A stretch of DNA of 64,000 bases from NCBI RefSeq assembly GCF_000003195.3, contig NC_012879.2, forward strand, positions 41,298,338 to 41,362,337. Direction: 5' to 3'. Below the pieces are notes generated by a model. It did not search any database. It worked only from the letters and a program-made list of their open reading frames with translations, and was not told the origin of the DNA. A program made the translations under genes and the position numbers. Of the stretch, positions 47,047 through 59,503 are shown piece by piece. The DNA comes from Sorghum bicolor. Taxonomy: Eukaryota > Streptophyta > Magnoliopsida > Poales > Poaceae. Numbering within the stretch: position 1 is the first letter of the stretch; each line of letters opens with the position of its first letter.

Positions 47047-47423
47047 GGAAAAAGTCTACATCACCCCCTGAACTATGGGGTGGTGTCTACTTTACCCCCG
47101 AACTATGAAACAGTCTAATTTACCCCCTAAACTATCCAAAACCGTTCAAATCACCCCCGGGCGGTTTTTGATGGCGGTTTTGCTACAGTGCTGTGGTTTT
47201 GACTTTTTCTTTTTTTTTCCTATTTGCGTTTATATAATCATTGAAAAATCGTAGAAAATTACAGTAGCACAACCATGGTTACTGTTGCAAAACCGCCATC
47301 AAAAACCACCCGGGGGTGATTTGAACGGTTTTCGATAGTTCAGAGGGTAAATTAGACTGTTTCATAGTTCGGGGGTAAAGTAGACACCACCCCATAGTTC
47401 AGGGGGTGATGTAGACTTTTTCC
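47047..47423. mobile_element. Foldback element with long inverted arms
   Basis: A 377-bp element has arms of about 140 bp (GGAAAAAGTCTACATCACCC... at the left, its complement at the right). They are separated by an AT-rich loop of about 90 bp. The arms differ at only a few positions, so a stable hairpin is possible. No clear target duplication flanks it, so the superfamily is unassigned. Confidence 0.75.
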
Positions 47424-48312
47424 ATGATTCCGGCAAGTGGTGATATATAATAATGAGTAAACCTCTCTAATGTACTCTCTCTTTTTTTTACGCATATGAC
47501 TATGTATCGACTGAAAATTGGATATTGTGATGAGATGATGGTCTGGCACTATCGCATTTTTATATACTAGTATAGTGCCCGTGCTAACGCTACGGTTTTA
47601 CTGTAGATCATGCACGTAAAAACAACCAAACGACGATATCTTTCATAGTTCAAGTTTCATGCAATTTTTTTTGGTTGAGGAAAACAAGTTTCACGCAATT
47701 ATATATAACAATGTATAGAATCTAGAAAACACTTATACATAACAAGGCATGATAAATTTATGTCTTGATCTAATTTATAACCTGCTTAAGACCTTAAGTA
47801 GAGAGCTCTTCCTAGCGCACGTGCTCTCGCAGCGCTGCTGGCACACACACACACACTCCCTCATACATTGTTCGTCTTCTTCGCCCAGCCATCTCCTCCC
47901 CTACCCACCTTGACCACCGCCCGAGACCTCACTGGTGACCTTCCCACCCACCAACCACCTCTGCCGGCGCACACGACTAACCCTAACCCTAACCTCTATC
48001 GTCCTCGTTGGCGCTGATACCACCGCCTCGTCCACCACCCTAGCCGATGGAGACCTCGCCGCCGACCGCTCCACCCAGCGCCCGCCCGCTGACCCCGCCC
48101 CCGCCCCCGTAACCTTCGATTCTGGTGCATGGGTGTCGTGTGCGCCGCAACGGTTAGCCGCGCATGCGTACTGAACAGTGATTGTGTCTTAAGCATGTCT
48201 TGGAGTTCTCCAGGGATATTGTCTCCACATTCATGTATTTGGCTTTTCAAAATATCCACGAAGAATTCTGTCCTAAGTAAAGTTGATATCTGTATATGAC
48301 ATAGAGTAAGTT
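47424..48312. other. Spacer with a short AC microsatellite and a GC-rich patch
   Basis: An AC repeat lies at about 47840-47858. The GC-rich patch at 47880-48170 keeps a 79-residue frame open, but composition alone explains that, and no domain is visible. Confidence 0.35.
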
Positions 48313-48387
48313 AACTTATTAATTTGATATTTGTCAAAAAAACTTATTAATTTGATATTTGTCAAAAAAAACTTATTAATTTGATAT
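48313..48387. repeat. Tandem repeat of 28-29 bp, 2.6 copies
   Basis: The unit AACTTATTAATTTGATATTTG plus TCAAAAA is repeated with small differences in the A-run. Confidence 0.85.
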
Positions 48388-51300
48388 GTAGTCTCAACTA
48401 TTGTGATCACACCTTCGCAAGGATGCAATTTTTTCTTCATCTTGTTCTAGATCAAACATTTCTACCTCAATACTTATATTATTTTTCAATTGATCTGTAT
48501 CAAGATGAGCAAAATATGTAACAATTAACATTATAGACCAAATTATGAATCATTCTCTACAGCTATTGCTAGACAGGCAACAGTAAGCTCAGCTTTTTAC
48601 AATCATATATATGAGTCGATTGCTGGTAAGTAAGGCAAGAAATTCTTTATCTCCTACTTTTTTTTCTATAAAGTTATTTAGGTAGCTGCAAATTTAAAAT
48701 AGTAACAACCTGCAAGGAAAGGAAGGATGATATTTCGTGAGACAACAGCTAAGGAGCGAGAAGAATATAAGCTTAATACTAATATCTTTTACTGCCCCCA
48801 CTGCCAGTGACATAGAACACGTCGACCAACTACTAATCCACCACCTAGCATCTGGTGATAGAATTTACAAAGTTTATCAGCAAAATCATGAGCATCTATT
48901 TCTCTAGGCTGTGCTTTTTTGGAAACAATGCTAGGTTTTTGTTTAAAGCTGTTTTTACTATGACTACACCCTCCATCCCTGAATAACTGTCGCCATTAAA
49001 CTCGATTTATAGAAAATGTGTGCAACATTTGTCTTCTAATAAAAAATATAAAACATGTGCAGAGTACTGACACTAAAAATATCACCAGACATATCAAGCA
49101 CAAACATGGAATTGAAACATGTACCTTGCAACCATTTATGTGAATATCTTTCTCCAGGACTTATGCATCAGTGACTCAAAGCTAGAGAATTATTGCAGGG
49201 CTCTCTTCAACGTTGGTGCAGATTTAGCAAGTTCAGCAATTCATCCATATGAGTGGGAAAACGCAAACAATATAGCATTTCTTTCTTGTGTTCCAATTCT
49301 TTCTTGATGAATGAAAAGAATCAAATCATATATCATTTGGTCAGGATCTGTCAAGTTGAAGTCTTCACCATGACATTGGAAAAACACATAGGGAATGCTC
49401 GATAGTTTATAGTAGGCTACAAATTATTTTTTGAAAGGGAAAAAATAATCCAAAGCATGTATCTTTTTAGTCAATGAATCCATATGAAGTGCAGGCACCA
49501 ATCGGATAGAGGGGAATGGGAAAATCATACCTACCAGAAAGATCAAAGTGCTACTTCGCTGCATCCTGAAAGAATCTGCTTGAACTCTCTGTTGTTCAAG
49601 ACAACTTCCTTGTTGAGCCGGGTTATTCAGCACCTTTTGCAGCACATGAAAATGCACCTGGAAGTGACATGAAAATTGGCAATCACAGCTCATAAGCAGA
49701 GACAAAATAATGTAAGGGAACACGCGACACAAGCACCTAATTTTTGCAAACTCTAACCATGAGCAATCATCACAACTTTAAATAATGTAAGTGAAGTGGA
49801 CATCAAATTGCAATGGGAGTTAAAATAAGTGATCCTCATCTTTGTCATAAGCAGATGAGAAGTCCAGGTTGCATCAGGGTATGGGAAGAAAAAAAAGATG
49901 TTAGGGAAATAAATGCATAAAGCACTAAAAGCCAGACAAAAATAAGTCCCTACGTGTTGTGAAAGTAGTGCTTCCACATTAGCTTCTCTGTTTGACACAT
50001 AATAAAGTATAAAGAAACTGTAATTCCTTGGTAAATTTGATCGCAACAAGATAATTCTATGGGTGTTGAGAAAAAAATCCAAACAGAGAAGATAATGTTC
50101 TTGTACTCAACAGTTTCACATGAATCCTGCAAAGATAAGCCAGTCCTACCATTCTATCAATGAAATGCAGTAAAGTCATACTATAAGTCGAAAATAGATA
50201 TATTTCATATTACTAACTTCAGGTATATTTCATATTACTAACTTCTGATATACAGATCGAGGATGCTCCAAAAAGGATGGCAAGCCCACTATTTGTCAAG
50301 TACTAAAGCTACTCTCCTAACAATACATTCCTATGTGCATATTAGGGAAAAAACTGCAAACAACTTTCTCTCAGTCTCGTAAAGTGTCAATATATCTGTA
50401 CTGCATTCTAGCTCATATATTGTGTTGTTGATATCAGATGAAAACTAAAAATTGAGTTCTGCAACCAGCTGGGTACCTGTGCGAGTTGAGTTTGACCCCA
50501 TCGATAGAAGCCATGATGGAGCCCCTGTGTCCCACCTGTGTATCCCAGTCGCCCGCCTACATGCTGCTGTGGATCACGGACCGGCCGACCACCTGGCTGG
50601 TTGCCCGTGGATCTAGTTCTCTATTTGTGTGCCACCATGGACCCCGGCCACACGTTCGTAGATCCAGGCTGCCGACCTGCGAGCCACTGCGGATCCGGTC
50701 AGCCACCAGCTCGACCATCCGCAGAACCTAGCCCACAGGGCTACGTCATGGCGAAGATCCCAAGCCAGCCTTTGGCCAGCCGCCATCGCCACCGCACGCC
50801 ATGGGGGAGGGAGGCGTGGCCATGGGTAGGCTTCATCACCTCTGGGGGCAGCATGAGATCGCCCAGCCACCGTGAGCTTAGCCCAAACCCTAGGCACGGG
50901 TGCTCCTGCACGTGGAGTGGAGTCCCCGACACCGTATCCCGACCTCGCTTCGCGTTTTTGACTTCTGGGCTGCGAGTTTTTTGTGTTTATTTTCTTTTTC
51001 TGGGGGACTCGATCTCTCGCCGCGGAGGGAGTGGGGGCGGAGCGCGTGCGGGGCAGAGGTGTGGTGTCACACATTTGAAGCCCTGCGTGAGAAGCTTGGC
51101 TTCCCACATCCAGTCGTGGCCATCGATTTTGATAGATATGTTTTATTAGCCCTTGATTTTGATGTAGACAAATTCCTGTGTGTACTTTTCTGGGTACACA
51201 ATGGTTGAAGACTTTCAGCGGGGACGTTTTACTGGGTGGACTAAGTATAATTTAAGTATTCCATTATAGTAGAGAGAGATACTTTGAACGTGGGGATTTC

Positions 51301-51670
51301 CCTAGTGGAAATCGAGACCGTCTCACCTAGCTGAGGACTCCCCGCTGCATCCACGGTGCCGGGCCTGCGTGCAGGCGAGCAAAGCCCCGCCAGATCACTT
51401 CAATTAGCTAAAAATAAATTTTATGATTTTAGAGACATACATGACACCTTCAGATAACTTTAGGGACTGCCATTGACTTTTAGTCATCTCGAGGAATTTG
51501 GACTCTGCTTTTAGACGAGCTCTTGCAGGCACGCAGCAGATGTGTTTATCATTTCCGCTAGTTGAATCGTACAAGGACTTAGTTTATGCGTCAATCAGTT
51601 ACAGTTTCATTGGAGAAATGGGGTAATTTCACCAAAATCCTTGAACAGTTAGTGTCCATCAAACTATCTG
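48388..51670 (-). other. Intergenic region with possible decayed minus-strand exons
   Basis: No gene is called. Two coding-like traces exist on the minus strand. One is an ATG-led segment at about 50514-50477 (MASIDGVKLNSH) ending at a GGTACC-type donor. The other is an open stretch at about 49375-49259 (FFQCHGEDFNLTDPDQ...). They may be remnants of one gene, but intervening stops prevent a model. The patch at 50540-51110 is GC-rich with opposing shadow frames. Confidence 0.3.
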
Positions 51671-51931
51671 TTTATTGGTACACTAGGCCTCTATAGGTAC
51701 AGAATGGACTCTTGCCTAGCTAACATCCTTGATTAACACAGACACTACTTGGTTCGTACGACATATGTTTCAGTAATTAAGTAGTGGTAGTACATACTTG
51801 CATCCTAGGTCGTTGAACAAATGACGCAACAGTACAAAAGCTAGTCAGATCATCCAGAGAATTTCAGTTATGCTTTCTTTAGTAATCTCTCTCATTGATT
51901 GGCCCTCCTGTGTCTTGTGAAGCTTGGATGA
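51671..51931 (-). other. 3' UTR of the CSLD gene
   Basis: On the minus strand, AATAAA (51671-51676) lies about 256 bp after the stop codon and is a candidate poly(A) signal. The extent is inferred. Confidence 0.45.
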
Positions 51932-54900
51932 TCACACCTCGATGCCGCCCTGGGTGATCCTGTCGTCGGGCGGGCTGATGGTGATCCAGAGCAGGGAGAC
52001 GGTGATGGAGATGAGCCCCGCCCAGACGTAGACGAGGGTCGGTGTGCGTCCGCGGCGGCCCATGAGCCCCTTGGCGAACGGGTAGTAGTGCGCCAGCACC
52101 CAGAAGCTGAAGAAGCCGCCGCCCAGCAGCTTGCTGTACTGCGGGATCTCCGCGTACACGGTGCGGGACACGCCGACGACGAGCGCGATGATGTTGATCC
52201 CGATCACTGCCAACGGTGGGATAAAGAGCGACGTCCACTTCACGAGGTACAGCTCCGCGAAGGGGTCATCGTCGTCCTCCGCCGCCGCCTTGGCCGTCAG
52301 CGTGAAGGAGATCTCGATGCCCGCGATCACCTTCAGCAAGCCCTGCAGCACCGCGGCCAGGTGCGCCGACGTGCCGCCGATCACCCAGAACTGCTCGTTG
52401 CGCCACCACTCCTCCAGGCCGATACCGGACCACTTCACCTCCAGCAGGCACAGCAGCATCAGCGTGATGGTGATGAGCAGGAGGTAGCACAGGAATGTCG
52501 GGTCCAGCGTCGCCACGATGAACTGGCCGGAGAAGAGGGACAGCGCCGGCAGGAGGCAGTACATGATGAGGAAGAGTGAGGTGAACGGGTAGATGCCGAC
52601 GTTGAGGTACGATAAGCGCTGCAGGAACTTGAGCCGCTGGGACGCCAGCAGCGCGTTGTTCTTGGAGAAGAAGATCTCCACCGACCCCGTCGCCCACCGG
52701 AGGACCTGGTGGAGCCGGTCGGTGAGGTTGATGGGTGCCGTGCCGCGGAACGCGTCGCGCCGGGTGATGCAGTACACGGAGCGCCACCCGCGGTTGTGCA
52801 TGCGGTACCCGGTCACCACGTCCTCCGTCACCGAGCCGTAGATCCACCCCACTCGCAGTCCCCACTCGGTGCCGTCCTCGTACCAGCACGAGATCACAGA
52901 CACGGACTCCGCCACGGTGGCCGCGTCCAGCGGCGGGCGCGGCATCAGCAGCGCGCCAGGCGGCCGCCCGTTCTGGACCGACGGGTGGTCCTGCAGCGGC
53001 CGGCCCTGGTACTCGGCGACGGCGATGGTCTCGATGAACATCTTGGACTTGCCGAACCGCTGCGGCGCCTCGTGGTCCGGGTGCTCCGACAGCGGGCGGA
53101 GCTCCTCGGCGGCGCCGGGTGCAGAGTGACCGTGCGGGTCGATGGGCACCTTGACCTGGCCGTAGATGCCGCGGTACTCGTTGGTGCGCGGCGGGTTGAA
53201 GGCGTAGACGGCGTACCGCCGGAAGAGGCAGCCGGTGCCGACGTACATGGGGCCCTGTAGGCCGTCGAGCGCGCGCATGTTGCCGTCGAAGAAGACGGTG
53301 TTGTGGTTGGCGTAGCGGTCGGAGGGGTCGATGCCCTCGAAGCGCTGCGGGAACTGGATGTAGCATATGCGGTCACCGCCACGGTCGAGCATGTAGCACA
53401 TGGCCTCGCGGATGGCCATGCAGTTGTAGATGTAGTGGTCGCAGTCGAAGTTGAGCATGAAGGGCCCATTGGAGAGGATCGCCGACGCGCGCACCATGGC
53501 GTTCATGGCGCCCGCCTTCTTGTTGTGGTCGTACCCCGGACGCTTCTCCCGCGAGAGGTACACGAACATCGGGATGCGCACGTCCACGCCGGTGAAGTCC
53601 AAGTACGGGTGCGACCCGGCGTCGCCGTGCACCACGTCGTAGTGCGGGTTCTTGATCATCACCTGATCATCGACAGTTCAAAAATCAAGAGATCGTATAT
53701 CGAGGCTGCGCTGTGTGTAAAAGGTTTGAACGACACTGGACATGATGGCCTGCCGCCCGCCCATACAACACACAATAATAATAGTACAGTTTTGCTGACA
53801 CTGTACCTGCACGATGCTTGCATGGTCGCCCTTGGCGTGGTCAGGGGCGGAGTCGAGCCAGGTGCCGGGCCAGTGGGTGCCGTCCGCCATCCAGGTGGCC
53901 TTGACGGTGGGGGCGTCGGCGACTGGGGCATCAGAGGAGGCGGCGGCAGCCTTGTCGCGGGCGATCTTACGCTCGCGAGCATTCATTGCGTTGGCACGCC
54001 GGCGGATGAGGTCGGCGAGGCCGTTGATGCGGACCTTGAACTCGTCGTACTCGCGCTTAATCCACCGGCGGTCCTTGACAAAGTCTGGCCGCTTCTTGCC
54101 CTTGGTGGGGTCGCCCTTCTGGTTGAAGTACGCGTCCGGGTTGCGTGGCTCGATCGAGTGCTTGCGGCAGAAGGGCACCCAAACCTTGGCGAACTCGCAG
54201 GCCTCCGCCATGGCTTCGAAGGTAAGCAGCGCGCCGCCGTCGTCCGAGATGTAGACGAAGAGCTTCTCCACGGGGTACTCCGTGCCGAGGATGGAGAGCA
54301 GCGAGTTGGCCGTGGTGAGGGGCGGCTCCTTGTAGGGGTCGGCAGTGGAGATGAAGACGTCGAGCCCGGGGAGGTCGGACCGGCCGGTGGGGTTGGACGG
54401 CGTCACCGACTCGAACTTCTCCCGGAGCGCGCTGAGGTCGACGGCACGGTTGATGGGATTCAGCTTTGGCATCTGGTCCAGCAGCCACGAGAAGGCGAAC
54501 CAGAATTCGCACACGATGGAGATCCCCCACAGCCATAGCGCGTCCAGGTTGGGGTTCGTCACACGCCAGATCAGGAACAGGAACAACGAGATGAACCGCA
54601 CCAGCACCAGCAGCCTGCAGCGCGGATCTATCCATGAAAAAACAGGAGCAACGGCTTCCATTCCGCGCCATTGATTTGACTGAGGATACGACCAAACCTG
54701 TAGGGGCTAAGAATGCCGGGAGGGATGGCCACCTTTCGGCTGAGTGGCTTCCACGGCTTGTCAACGAGGTCCTCCATCTTGACGGGAGCGCTGCCCACGC
54801 CGCCGTCCTCGTCGACGCCATACGCGTTGCTGTCCTGCGGCCAGTACGCGTTCCCGATGCCGTACGTTCCCTTGGTCTCGAACAGCCACCGGTTGTGGTC

Positions 54901-55332
54901 GAAGTCCCCGGTCTGGCTCCGCACAAGCAGCGACTTGGACGGCGCCGGCACGCGCGCCGTGGACAGCCGCCGGTCCATCTTGCCGCTGCCGGGCCCCACG
55001 CCGTCGTCCGCGCCGGCAACACCACGCCGGTTGACGAGCTTAGAGGACGCCGAAGGGCCATACGGCGGCAACGGCAGATCGTCCGGCCTGGTACCACCAG
55101 CGGACGCAGAGGACGGCGCTCCGCCTCCGCCGCTATACGGCTGGTTGTCAGGGGTGGGCGGCATGAGGACAGTGTAGTTGGCATAGTCGCTGCCGCCACC
55201 GGACATGGTGGAGGTGAACTCCGGCTCGTCCTCAACGTCTACGTCGTTGGAGATACTCGGGAGGCGCCCGCTCGACGGCCGCCTCGTTGAATTGACGGGT
55301 GTCTTCGACGCCGATGACCAGGACGACGACAT
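51932..55332 (-). CDS. CSLD: Cellulose synthase-like protein D (CSLD5-like), three exons
   Basis: Exons on the minus strand are 55332-54698, 54614-53807 and 53662-51932, with GT-AG introns of 83 and 144 bp. The product is 1057 residues. It is a processive family-2 glycosyltransferase of Golgi or plasma membrane; CSLDs make beta-1,4-glucan-type polysaccharide, especially in tip-growing and dividing cells. Visible features are two N-terminal membrane helices (about 212-260), catalytic DDGG at 336-339, DCD at 554-556, TED at 760-762 and QVLRW at 800-804. About six C-terminal helices follow. The N-terminal 211 residues contain no cysteine, so the RING-like zinc finger of many CSLD and CESA proteins is absent. 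The sequence and the ending GGIEV resemble rice CSLD5 as I remember it; orthology is not proven. The frame is intact and GC-rich, unlike the surrounding repeats. Confidence 0.96.
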
Positions 55333-56582
55333 GCATGTGGGTGCCCGTTCCCTAGCTAGCTATGCGGTGCCATGCGCCTCCCCACGGCTGCAAGCTGATC
55401 GCACGTTCCACACTCACGAGCCCGTTGATCGAGAGAAAGGGAGAGAGATGGTTGCATGGTTTGGAGGAAATTGCGAGGCGACAAGACATGCGGAGTGGCG
55501 ACATTTTCGGAGACCAGGACCGGCCACGGAAGGGTATGTTTTTTCTTTAGCTACGCTTCACATAACTGACTCGTAGAGAAAAAAGAGTTATGAGAGCATC
55601 TATATGCTTAAAAAATCTAGGTTTTTACATACACATTTTGAATAAGACGAGTGGTTAAACTTAGAGTTAAAAAATCAAACATCTTAAGACAGAGGAAGTA
55701 TATATATCCTTCTGTGCCAACATTTAAATTTTGTTTTGACTTATTTATTTGAAAGCTATCACATGTTATGTAGATGTATGTTGTGTGCAGTTACATGTAT
55801 ATTTTCTCACTGATTTTGGACCCTGAAAACTGCTAAATCAACCAATTTCCTGGTGCACAACAACTATCAGCCACTAAAGTACCTATAGTATAATAACAGT
55901 TCTAGAACATATTGTGGTTAGACAAAAAGCTAAACAGGTTACAATAGAATAACTTTTTTCCTAATCAACAAAATTGTATTATTGAATATCTTTATTTTTC
56001 TTAGAAAAAGGTCAAGAGTTCAAAGAACCATAATATTAGTTCTCTTATTTATTTTTAATATCCATGTAAAAATAAAAGTTAGAACGGTGGAAATTTGGAT
56101 AAAACTAAATGGAAAAAATAACATGGAGAAAAATGACAAAAAGATGCAAAAAGAGAAAACATAAACTCAAGAAAAGACTAAAAAACAAACTGAAACACAA
56201 CATATGAAGAAAAACAGAGGCAAAAGGAATAAAAACAAGAAAACAGAAAGAGATCGGAGAAAAAAGGAAAAAGGAAAAATCGCCATAGATACGGCAATGA
56301 ATAGGAAACGGGAAAGAAGAGGAAAAAGGAAAACTAGTATAGGCATGACTCCGGTTGGGCAGAGAAGGAATAGAAAAATAAATATTGTATACCCTTATTT
56401 GAACTCGCAGATAGTAATTAACCATATATATAAGTTCGGACATAAGCAAAAAGACTCTCTATTATTCAGTAGTTAAAGAGAGATAGACAAAAAAAGAATG
56501 GACCAAAAAAATAGCCTGAAATGCTGCCTATGTAGATATAGATATAGGTGTTTCAATCAAATTACATAGGCCTTATTCACAC
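55333..56582. other. CSLD upstream region, then AT- and purine-rich spacer
   Basis: The first 200 bp upstream of the CSLD start should hold the leader and promoter, but no convincing TATA box is seen on the minus strand. From about 55985 to 56330 the plus strand is strongly A- and G-rich, leaving long Lys- and Arg-rich shadow frames without domains. Confidence 0.4.
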
Positions 56583-56778
56583 GGTTAGATAAAATGGTTT
56601 GTTATGATCTGATCTTAGTCTAGATACATTGTACTTGTATGCTTGGTTCTCCTTGTTTTTAGCCTTGAGCTGTTTTACAACAAACTCTATAACATGCCAC
56701 CACCAGGGGGCTTTTCCCTGTGCTTATAAACATATAACCGAGGACCAGACCAAGGTACCTCGTTCACAACTTCTCACA
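56583..56778 (+). repeat. 5' LTR of the copia element
   Basis: The 196-bp LTR starts GGTTAGATAAAATGG, where the 3' copy has TG as the first two bases. It ends CTTCTCACA directly before the primer-binding site. Confidence 0.8.
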
Positions 56779-56810
56779 TGGTAATCGGAGCTGTTCTCCT
56801 TACGGAACGC

Positions 56811-58352
56811 AACCATGTTGGCCCCTCTTCCTCCTCTCTCTCACCTATCTCGCTAGGACTAGCCTTCATCCCAGTAACCGAAAAGCTCACCAGGAGCAAT
56901 TACCAATCCTGGCGGGCACAAGTTTCCTCAGCAATCAAAGGGGCTCAGGCCGCCAGTTTCATCAGCCGACGGCCACACCCCCTGCGGAGTTCCTAGTAGT
57001 CAAGGGAGACAGCGACACGAAGGAACCTACCCCAAATCCGGACTATGATGTCTGGATGGCAAAGGATCAGCAGGTTCTGAGCTACCTGCGGACATCTCTC
57101 TCTAAAGAGATCCTCGGGCATGTGAATATTGAGGTGACGGCGGCCGGTGCGTGGGCTGCCATAGAAGGACTCTTCGCTGCACAATCAAGGGCGCGGATCA
57201 TTGCCACGCGGATGGCTCTAGCGACCACGTCCAAAGGGTCCTCCATTATTGCCGAGTACTTCGGCAAGATGAAAGGGCTGGCTAACGAGATGATGTCGGC
57301 TGGTAAGAAGATTGAAGATGAAGAACTCATATCGTACATCATGACCGGTTTAGATGAACCGTTTGATCCCATGGTGTCAGCAGTGGCAGCACATGCTAAT
57401 CCCATCTCGGTTGGAGAACTGTTCATGCAACTCGTGAGTTTCGAGCAGATGATGGATCTACGAGGCAGGGGGAATCAATCCTCTGCCAACATGATATCCA
57501 AAGGAGGGCGTGGTGGCGACTCTCCCTCACGTGGCCATGGTGGTGGCGGCGGTGGTCAAAACCGCAGCGGCCGCGACAACCCTAGACACGGTAATGGTGG
57601 GCGTGGCCAGGGTTCCTTCTTTCAGCAGGGCGTGTTCTATCAACTCTGTGGGAAAGAGGGACACACTGTGTTGAGATGCTTCAAAAGATTTGATCAGTCG
57701 TACAATGGTCCTCCATCCAAGTCGGCGTCTTCTGCATCCACGACATCGTACGGTGTGGACTCCAACTGGTATATGGACTCCGGCGCCATCGACCACATCA
57801 CCAATGACCTAGACAAGCTGACTGTCCATGACAGATACACCGGTGGTGATCAAGTGCATGCAGCTAACGGAACAGGTATGGAGATTAAATCTATTGGTCA
57901 TAGCACTTTGTATTCCCCTACTAGTTCAATCCATCTAAAAATATCCTCCATGTTCTAAATGCTAGCAAAAGCCTTATTTCTGTCAATAAACTTGCGAGAG
58001 ATAATGATGCCTTCCTTGAGTTTCAGCCTAATAATTTTCTTATTAAGGAACAACAGACGAAGAGAATCCTCCACAGAGGCAGGTGTGAAGGAGGCCTCTA
58101 CCCCTTCACGGCATCATCAAATAAACTAGGGCTTGGTGTGTTCAAGCCCTCTCGGTCCCAGTGGCATCATAGACTAGGTCATGCAAATCCTCATGTAGTC
58201 CAGCAGATCCTAAGTCGTCACTGTCTTCCTTTTGTTAGTGATTCAAACAATAATGTGTGTGATGCCTGTCAACAAGGCAAACATCATCAGTTACCCTATC
58301 CTAGATCTAGTAGTGTGTCTACTAGCCCTATGGAACTTATGCAAATCTTTTA
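56811..58352 (+). pseudogene. Copia gag, protease start and GAG-pre-integrase remnant
   Basis: The N-terminal gag (VTEKLTRSNYQSWRAQV) is split from the longer frame starting about 57000 by a frameshift near 56985. The gag core runs to a zinc knuckle reading YQLCGKEGHTVLRC, where Tyr (57638-57640) replaces the first Cys. The protease site reads WYMDSGAIDHIT. Another frameshift near 57935 leads to the pre-integrase segment WHHRLGHANPHVVQQIL...CDACQQGKHH. After LMQIF the sequence jumps to the 3' end, so integrase core, RT and RNase H are deleted. Confidence 0.85.
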
Positions 58353-58419
58353 ATCGCTGCCAAGATTAAAAGATTCCGTGCCAATCTCAACCATGTTGGT
58401 GGCTGAGATTGAGGGGGAA

Positions 58420-58638
58420 TGTTAGATAAAATGGTTTGTTATGATCTGATCTTGTATCTAGGACGGTAGTTATAGTCTAGATACATTGTACTTGTATGTT
58501 TGGTTCTCCTTGTTTTTAGCCTTGAGCTGTTGTACAATAAACTCTGTAACATGCCACCACCAGGGGGCTTTTTTTCCCTGTGCTTATAAACATGTAACCG
58601 AGGATCAGGCCAAGGTACCTCGTTCACAACTTCTCACA
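58420..58638 (+). repeat. 3' LTR of the copia element
   Basis: The 219-bp LTR starts TGTTAGATAAAATGG after the polypurine tract and ends CTTCTCACA. It includes a 21-22-bp segment near TCTAGGACGG that is missing from the 5' copy. Confidence 0.85.
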
Positions 58639-59503
58639 CACACACACCACATAGATCCCAACAACTTTTGCTTAGCTGAAAAATAGATCCATAAGATTGT
58701 GCAAGTGTCATAGTTGAACCCATGATTTGAACTTTTAATGATTATTTTTGGTAGTTAATTCCTGGCTTATATATTTTAACAGTGACAATTGTACAACTAG
58801 CACTCTCTATGGTTGTCAAAACAAACATCTACCACTAATAGGCACGTTATTTCTCCAATGTCATGTCATATTTAATGAAGTTTTTAATGACTTAACACTT
58901 TTGCAAAATGATATTTTGAGTTATTGCATTTGTTTGGGTCTTCTGATATATCTTCTAGGCTTCTCTGTTTTTTTCTTTGTGTTGCTAGTTTATTAAATAT
59001 ATTTATCTTAACAATTTGAAAATACTATCGCCTTCATCTTTCATGAGTAATCATCATTATTTAGAGAGTCACTTGCATAAAAATTCTCTTTCTATATCTT
59101 TTCACTCTTTAAAATATTTTCTTATCTCATGCACACTCCATAGAGCCATTCTTGTCTTCTATCTTCAATTAGCGAAAAATGTAGAATAGAAGATGGTTAT
59201 ATTTGGATAACCATTTAGATAAGCTATTGGAGTATAGTTTTTCACCAAAATCTCTATTCCTAGCATTTAGGAATGATATAGAGAATCTCTTGGAGTTGCT
59301 CTTAGAAAGCTCAAGATGACCACAAAGAATTGATCGCTGAGGCATGCAGTCTATTAGAGACAAAATCCATGCAATTTTTTATATGTAATATAATGCATTA
59401 CTATGTAATCGACTTTTAGGAACCAAAGACTTTTTGGGCAGGGATGCCTCTATAGTGCCCTGCAAAGCAAGCCACCGCTGAAGATGTATTTTTAGAGGAG
59501 GCT
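58639..59503. other. AT-rich spacer
   Basis: No gene is seen. Short frames up to 82 residues lack motifs. Confidence 0.35.

Larger units (their letters stand above)
56583..58638 (+). mobile_element. Ty1/copia element, deleted derivative with target duplication CACAC
   Basis: Short LTRs lie at 56583-56778 and 58420-58638. The primer-binding site TGGTAATCGGAGC follows the first, and a polypurine tract (GAGATTGAGGGGGAA) precedes the second. CACAC flanks both ends (56578-56582, 58639-58643), though the right one sits in a CA run. The 5' LTR lacks about 21 bp present in the 3' LTR. Only gag, the protease start and the GAG-pre-integrase domain remain. Confidence 0.85.

Noticed and set aside
47974..47994. 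Telomere-like CCCTAA repeats
   Set aside because: Only about three units are present, and the unit is CCCTAA, not the plant telomere CCCTAAA. It lies in a low-complexity GC-rich patch.
47935..48174. 79-residue frame in a GC-rich patch
   Set aside because: The Pro/Ala/Thr-rich composition and an opposing frame over the same bases suggest a chance open frame.
53303..54538. A 411-residue plus-strand frame and several 100-390-residue frames overlapping the CSLD gene
   Set aside because: They are antisense or shifted shadows of a GC-rich gene, with biased low-complexity composition and no domains.
56105..56476. Lys-rich plus frame and Phe-rich minus frame near 56.2 kb
   Set aside because: A purine-rich strand produces both; no domain or splice logic is visible.
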